Origin: Euperipatoides rowelli
Lineage: Eukaryota; Onychophora; Udeonychophora; Euonychophora; Peripatopsidae
Direction: 5' to 3' (one strand)
NCBI GenBank assembly: GCA_003024985.2
Contig: PXIH01S0010728.1
DNA: 10,854 nucleotides
Shown: piece after piece, positions 8,079 through 10,854 of the stretch
How the letters are laid out: each line of letters opens with the position of its first letter
How positions within the stretch are numbered: position 1 is the stretch's first letter
Program-made: the position numbers and the translations under genes
The notes under the pieces: model-generated
What the model was told of the DNA's origin: nothing
The model's input: the letters and a program-made list of their open reading frames with translations, nothing else
Database searches by the model: none

Positions 8079-8580
8079 ATCAGAGACGACTTGTTATTAG
8101 GAAACACAGAGGGCAGCTTATGAAAATCACTTGCATTGTATTAAAAAAAAATTTTAAGTTAAAAAGTAGGCTATAGCTAAATTGACCATGTATGGGATTA
8201 ATAATGGTATTCGTATTTAAATTCACTGAATAGAAATGTGGAAATTCTAAGAAAAATGGAGTACAATTCAAATATGGAATTTCAGTGGTTAAAATTTTTT
8301 ATAAGATAATTTAATCTGAAACAACTTTTATAATCTTATATAATATTTATCTAGTTATTCAAACAATAAAACAGTTTTAAAACAACTATAAATGTTAAAA
8401 ACAATTCTTATGATCACTTATGTAGATTTTTTGTTTCTAAATTAAAAAAAAACCCACCAAAGAGATCTTTACAATAAATTGATCTATTATTATGATAAAT
8501 CTTGACTGGGCTTAAGAGTGTTTGAATTTGAATTCATATTTTTGTATTGTTGTGCAATACCAATAACTGGTCATTGTATG

Positions 8581-9203
8581 GAAGGGAAAATAGAACAGAT
8601 GAAGGAATGTATATATTTGGACAGCTTGAAAACGGAAGATGGACGAACCACAAAAGAAATGCGAACAAAGATAGAAATGGCAAAATCTATAGTTTGGAAA
8701 CAAAAATAACTTCGCAGAAGAGACGTTAACAAACATTTAAAATTGAAGATGTTAAAATGCTATGTTTGATCAGCTTTTTTATATGGATGCAAGACTTGAA
8801 CTTTAACCAAAGACTTGGAAAAGAAGATCAATACTTTTGATATCTCATGTGCAAGAAGAATGTTGAAATAGAATGTCCAGACATATTTAATCAGAAATGA
8901 GGAAATGTGGACAAGATGAGGTGGTTATAGTATTTTGGATGAAGTAAAGAAGAGGAAATAGAAATATGATGGGCATGTCTTGAGAAGATCTGCAGGAATT
9001 AGCCTAGTAACAGCACTTAAGGGATGGACAAAAAAAAAGATTAGGAAGAGCAAATAAGAAAATGACTGGATGTCATTAAGGACAGGACTAACATCAAGCA
9101 ATTCTCTGTATTAAAAAAAAAAGCTAAAGAGAGAAATCTTTGGTGATCTATTAGTGCGAACCTTCGCCTTGGAGAACACACCCGATAATGATGAGCAATA
9201 AGT
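8581..9203 (+). pseudogene. Decayed 3' end of a non-LTR retrotransposon (LINE) reverse transcriptase ORF
   Basis: The plus strand encodes a broken version of the C-terminal part of a LINE polyprotein, beyond the RT domain. It begins GKIEQMKECIYLDSLKTEDG with RTTKEMRTKIEMAKSIVWKQ, the usual 'YLGSxITxDGR..EIxxRIxxAK..FWK' block. Later blocks, read in the surviving frames, are MLKCYV-stop-SAFLYGCKT, TLTKDLEKK, RRMLK, YDGHVLRRSAG and finally SANLRLGEHTR near the end. Several expected Trp codons are TGA and there are at least two frameshifts, so it is dead. Everything upstream (endonuclease, RT) is missing, as in a 5'-truncated insertion. It could be RTE-like, but the clade is uncertain. It lies opposite in strand to the ABCC gene. 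Confidence 0.8.
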
Positions 9204-9490
9204 ATAATATATTGTTTAAAAAAAAAGAGTACTGTAATTTAATTTAGTAAATTTAATTCCAAATACGGTAGTAAAATTTTGATGAATTTTTCTAAACCAT
9301 GATGCATACATACCGACTAAGTTTCTAAAGTAAAAATTGGCATAATTCTTACTTTGGATTTATTAGAAAATGAGTTTAAGGTCAAGCTTTATTTTTTTAT
9401 TATTAATTGGCCAATCTAAATAAAATGTTGTACAATTAAACTACTTAGTAAAATATGATGAAATATGTAATTAATTTTTTTAATCAACTG

Positions 9491-9504
9491 GTTGCCATGA
9501 TAAC
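9491..9504. promoter_or_regulatory. X-box-like (RFX-type) motif
   Basis: GTTGCCATGATAAC fits the imperfect-palindrome consensus bound by RFX factors (GTNRCC, 0-3 spacer, RGYAAC) except for one base in the right half. It lies in an intron far from any visible promoter, so a function is doubtful. Confidence 0.15.
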
Positions 9505-9540
9505 CATGTGACAATATAAAAAAATACAGCTTTTGGTTTA

Positions 9541-9845
9541 AAAACTATCGTTTCCAAAGTTAGTGCTCCAGACTAAAAAACTAAACTGAATTATAATCTA
9601 TAATAACCAATTTAGAAGATAAGCTGGGTTTTTTTTCCCTAAACAAACAGTTTTTGGGAGGAGAATGGGTCATTATATTCAAATATGCAAATTCGCATTA
9701 GGTTGTATTTTATTATTTTTTAATTTTAAGAAAATCTATGAGAGATAGAGAAAAACAAACTACCTTATTCTCTTCGCCACACCTTAAACTATAAAAAAAA
9801 AAAATTTCAAGTTTTTTTATCCAAAAATAGAGAAACGATAGTTTT
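9541..9845. mobile_element. Candidate MITE: 14-bp perfect inverted repeats flanked by TA
   Basis: AAAACTATCGTTTC (9541-9554) and GAAACGATAGTTTT (9832-9845) are exact reverse complements, with TA immediately outside each (9539-9540 and 9846-9847). A TA duplication would suit a Tc1/mariner-type element. The similarity stops abruptly after the 14 bases and the ends lack the common CAGT/CACT start, so this may be a different family or chance. The 305-bp span has no coding potential. Confidence 0.45.
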
Positions 9846-10388
9846 TATTGTAAAGGAAAGTAGGCAAAATCTTAATTGTGAGAAAACACCATTTTTGTTT
9901 ACAGTTGCAAAATTTCAAACAAAGGCACTTCACAATTTATTTTACATGTACCAAAATGCAATATAATTTTATTACAATGAATAATTATTAGAATTAAGAG
10001 CCACAATAAGTGGGAAAACATTTTATTTGACTATTTAAATACTGAGATGCTGCTGGGCAATGGGCTCAATGTTGACATCACTTGAGGGCTGACAAAAAAT
10101 TTTGAATATGTTTGAAGCTTCAATGGAATTTCTTCATTGACATTTAAAATTTCTCATATAAAATATTTTCAACAAATGATGTAGAAGCCCAACCCCCCCT
10201 CCTCCCATTGTTTGGAACAATGTCTATCACCTATAGGTTCTGATGTTAATCAGCGTTATTTTTTTTTACCCCTCTAATTTTAGAGTTTAGACCATCATTT
10301 TTTGGCACATATGCAGTTTAGGGAATGTTATTTTCTGTTATTTTTTTATTATTTAGTTTCAAAAAAGATTTATTATACCTTTTGTCAT

Positions 10389-10560
10389 GAGTTGTGGGTA
10401 TTGTGGGTTTAATACATAAAAGGAATTAGGGTTCAGGTTAGGACTAAATAAAATAAGGCTGCTATCCATTATAGTCTATTGCACCTTTTGATTATCACAG
10501 GTTGGGGGCATAGTGTGTTTATTAAGAAGTACGAGTTAGGTTAAGGACTGTAAAGAAAAA
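10389..10560 (+). repeat. Dispersed repeat related to the core of the 3156-3421 element, in two partial copies
   Basis: ATAGTCTATTGCACC, TTGATTATCA, GTTGGGGGCATAGT, GAGTTAGG and AGGACTGTAAA (about 10471-10553) follow the same order as TTAGTCAATTATTCCACC, TTGATTATCA, GTTGGGGCATAGT, GAGTTAGGG and AGGACCGTAAA at 3214-3331. A second partial copy sits just before it (about 10389-10450: GTGGGTTTAATACA, AATTAGGGTTCAGG, TTAGGACTAAATAAA). The inverted-repeat ends of the 3156 element are not seen here, so this is either a fragment or a tandem-derived relative. Confidence 0.65.
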
Positions 10561-10809
10561 AGAAAAAGTAAGGGCACAGGAAAAAATGTAGGCTACCTCC
10601 TAAACTGCAAAAATGCCCCCCCCCCTCCCACCAAAAAAAAAAAACACATAAAATATGCTGTTTATGCATTATGACTTTTTAATGCAATTATTTATAAAAA
10701 TGTTGACAAGACACTTGTAAGTTTAATTTATCAAAAACATTTACTATTTAAAATAATCGAGCAGAAAATAAAATGCAAGAAAATAAAACAATAATGTAAC
10801 ATAACTTAC

Positions 10810-10854
10810 TAAAGAATTTGGTAAACAACTAGGCATAAGGCTATCAATATATTT
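10810..10854 (-). CDS. ABC transporter subfamily C (ABCC4/MRP-like), 3' part of an upstream exon
   Basis: This is the 3' end of an exon that runs past the right edge of the window. The 15 visible codons read KYIDSLMPSCLPNSL and end at a strong donor (TTTA then GTAAGT, GT at 10809-10808) in phase 0, which is what the next exon at 7389 needs. In ABCC proteins the residues before the third and fourth membrane helices usually read like G-x-I-V-N-L-[ML]-S-x-D-[VA]-x-[KR]-F. Here I-D-S-L-M-P-S fits the first part, but the conserved aspartate and the phenylalanine are absent. The call rests on position, phase, the donor and this partial motif. The segment is short, so a chance open frame next to a GTAAGT cannot be excluded. 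Confidence is moderate. Confidence 0.55.

Larger units (their letters stand above)
7390..10809 (-). other. Intron of the ABCC gene (about 3.4 kb), repeat-rich
   Basis: This is a phase 0 intron, provided the exon at 10810-10854 is accepted. It contains the hAT-type MITE at 7766-8078, the LINE remnant at about 8581-9203, the TA-flanked inverted repeat at 9541-9845 and the dispersed repeat at about 10389-10560. The stretches 7393-7757, 8087-8517, 9210-9538 and 9850-10380 are AT-rich and show nothing I can name, apart from small hairpins such as CATTGTT/AACAATG near 10207-10223. A C-rich tract followed by an A tract lies at about 10616-10643. Confidence 0.6.

Noticed and set aside
8080-8271. 63-codon minus-strand open frame
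   Set aside because: Low-complexity Phe/Asn/Ile-rich translation with no domain; it overlaps the MITE target duplication.
8512-8736. 74-codon minus-strand open frame
   Set aside because: It is the antisense shadow of the LINE remnant, whose plus-strand translation carries the recognisable motif.

Overview
The window looks like invertebrate nuclear DNA. It is very AT-rich, with many homopolymer runs, widely spaced short exons bounded by GT/AG splice sites, a decayed non-LTR retrotransposon and several short non-autonomous DNA transposons. There are no bacterial-style genes or ribosome binding sites. I cannot name the species from sequence alone.

One gene is supported: part of an ABC transporter of subfamily C (MRP type, closest in my recollection to ABCC4), on the minus strand. 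Read 5' to 3' on that strand, the exons are 10854-10810 (3' end of an exon that continues beyond the window), 7389-7226, 3038-2913 and 520-271. Exons 2 to 4 have open frames, canonical splice sites and matching phases (intron phases 0, 2, 2). Together they encode most of the first transmembrane domain: two membrane helices, the cytoplasmic loop with the family's MNELxxGIRxIKM signature, and the last two helices ending at a VFRKVQ segment just before the nucleotide-binding domain. The first NBD should lie to the left of the window. A short stretch at 49-13 resembles the first strand of that NBD but hits a stop and has the wrong phase, so it is only tentative.

The introns are about 3.4, 4.2 and 2.4 kb and are full of small mobile elements. 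Intron 521-2912 holds a palindrome at 803-830, an inverted-repeat element at about 1049-1590, and two repeats with Helitron-like hairpin/CTAG ends at 2261-2524; a third such end, at 2791-2828, lies just upstream of the last exon in the same intron. Intron 3039-7225 holds a TTAA-flanked inverted-repeat element (3156-3421), a complete hAT-type MITE with a perfect 8-bp target duplication (3643-3981) and an array of hairpins whose stems differ but remain paired (6245-6535). Intron 7390-10809 holds a second hAT-type MITE (7766-8078), a degenerate LINE 3' end (about 8581-9203), a TA-flanked inverted-repeat element (9541-9845) and a dispersed repeat (about 10389-10560) related to the core of the TTAA element.

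The most unusual structure is the hairpin array. In three successive units of about 85 bp, different stem sequences preserve pairing around a constant CAAAAATG centre, and two further hairpins follow. No new protein system is visible; the novelty, if any, lies in these repeats and in the divergence of the transporter.
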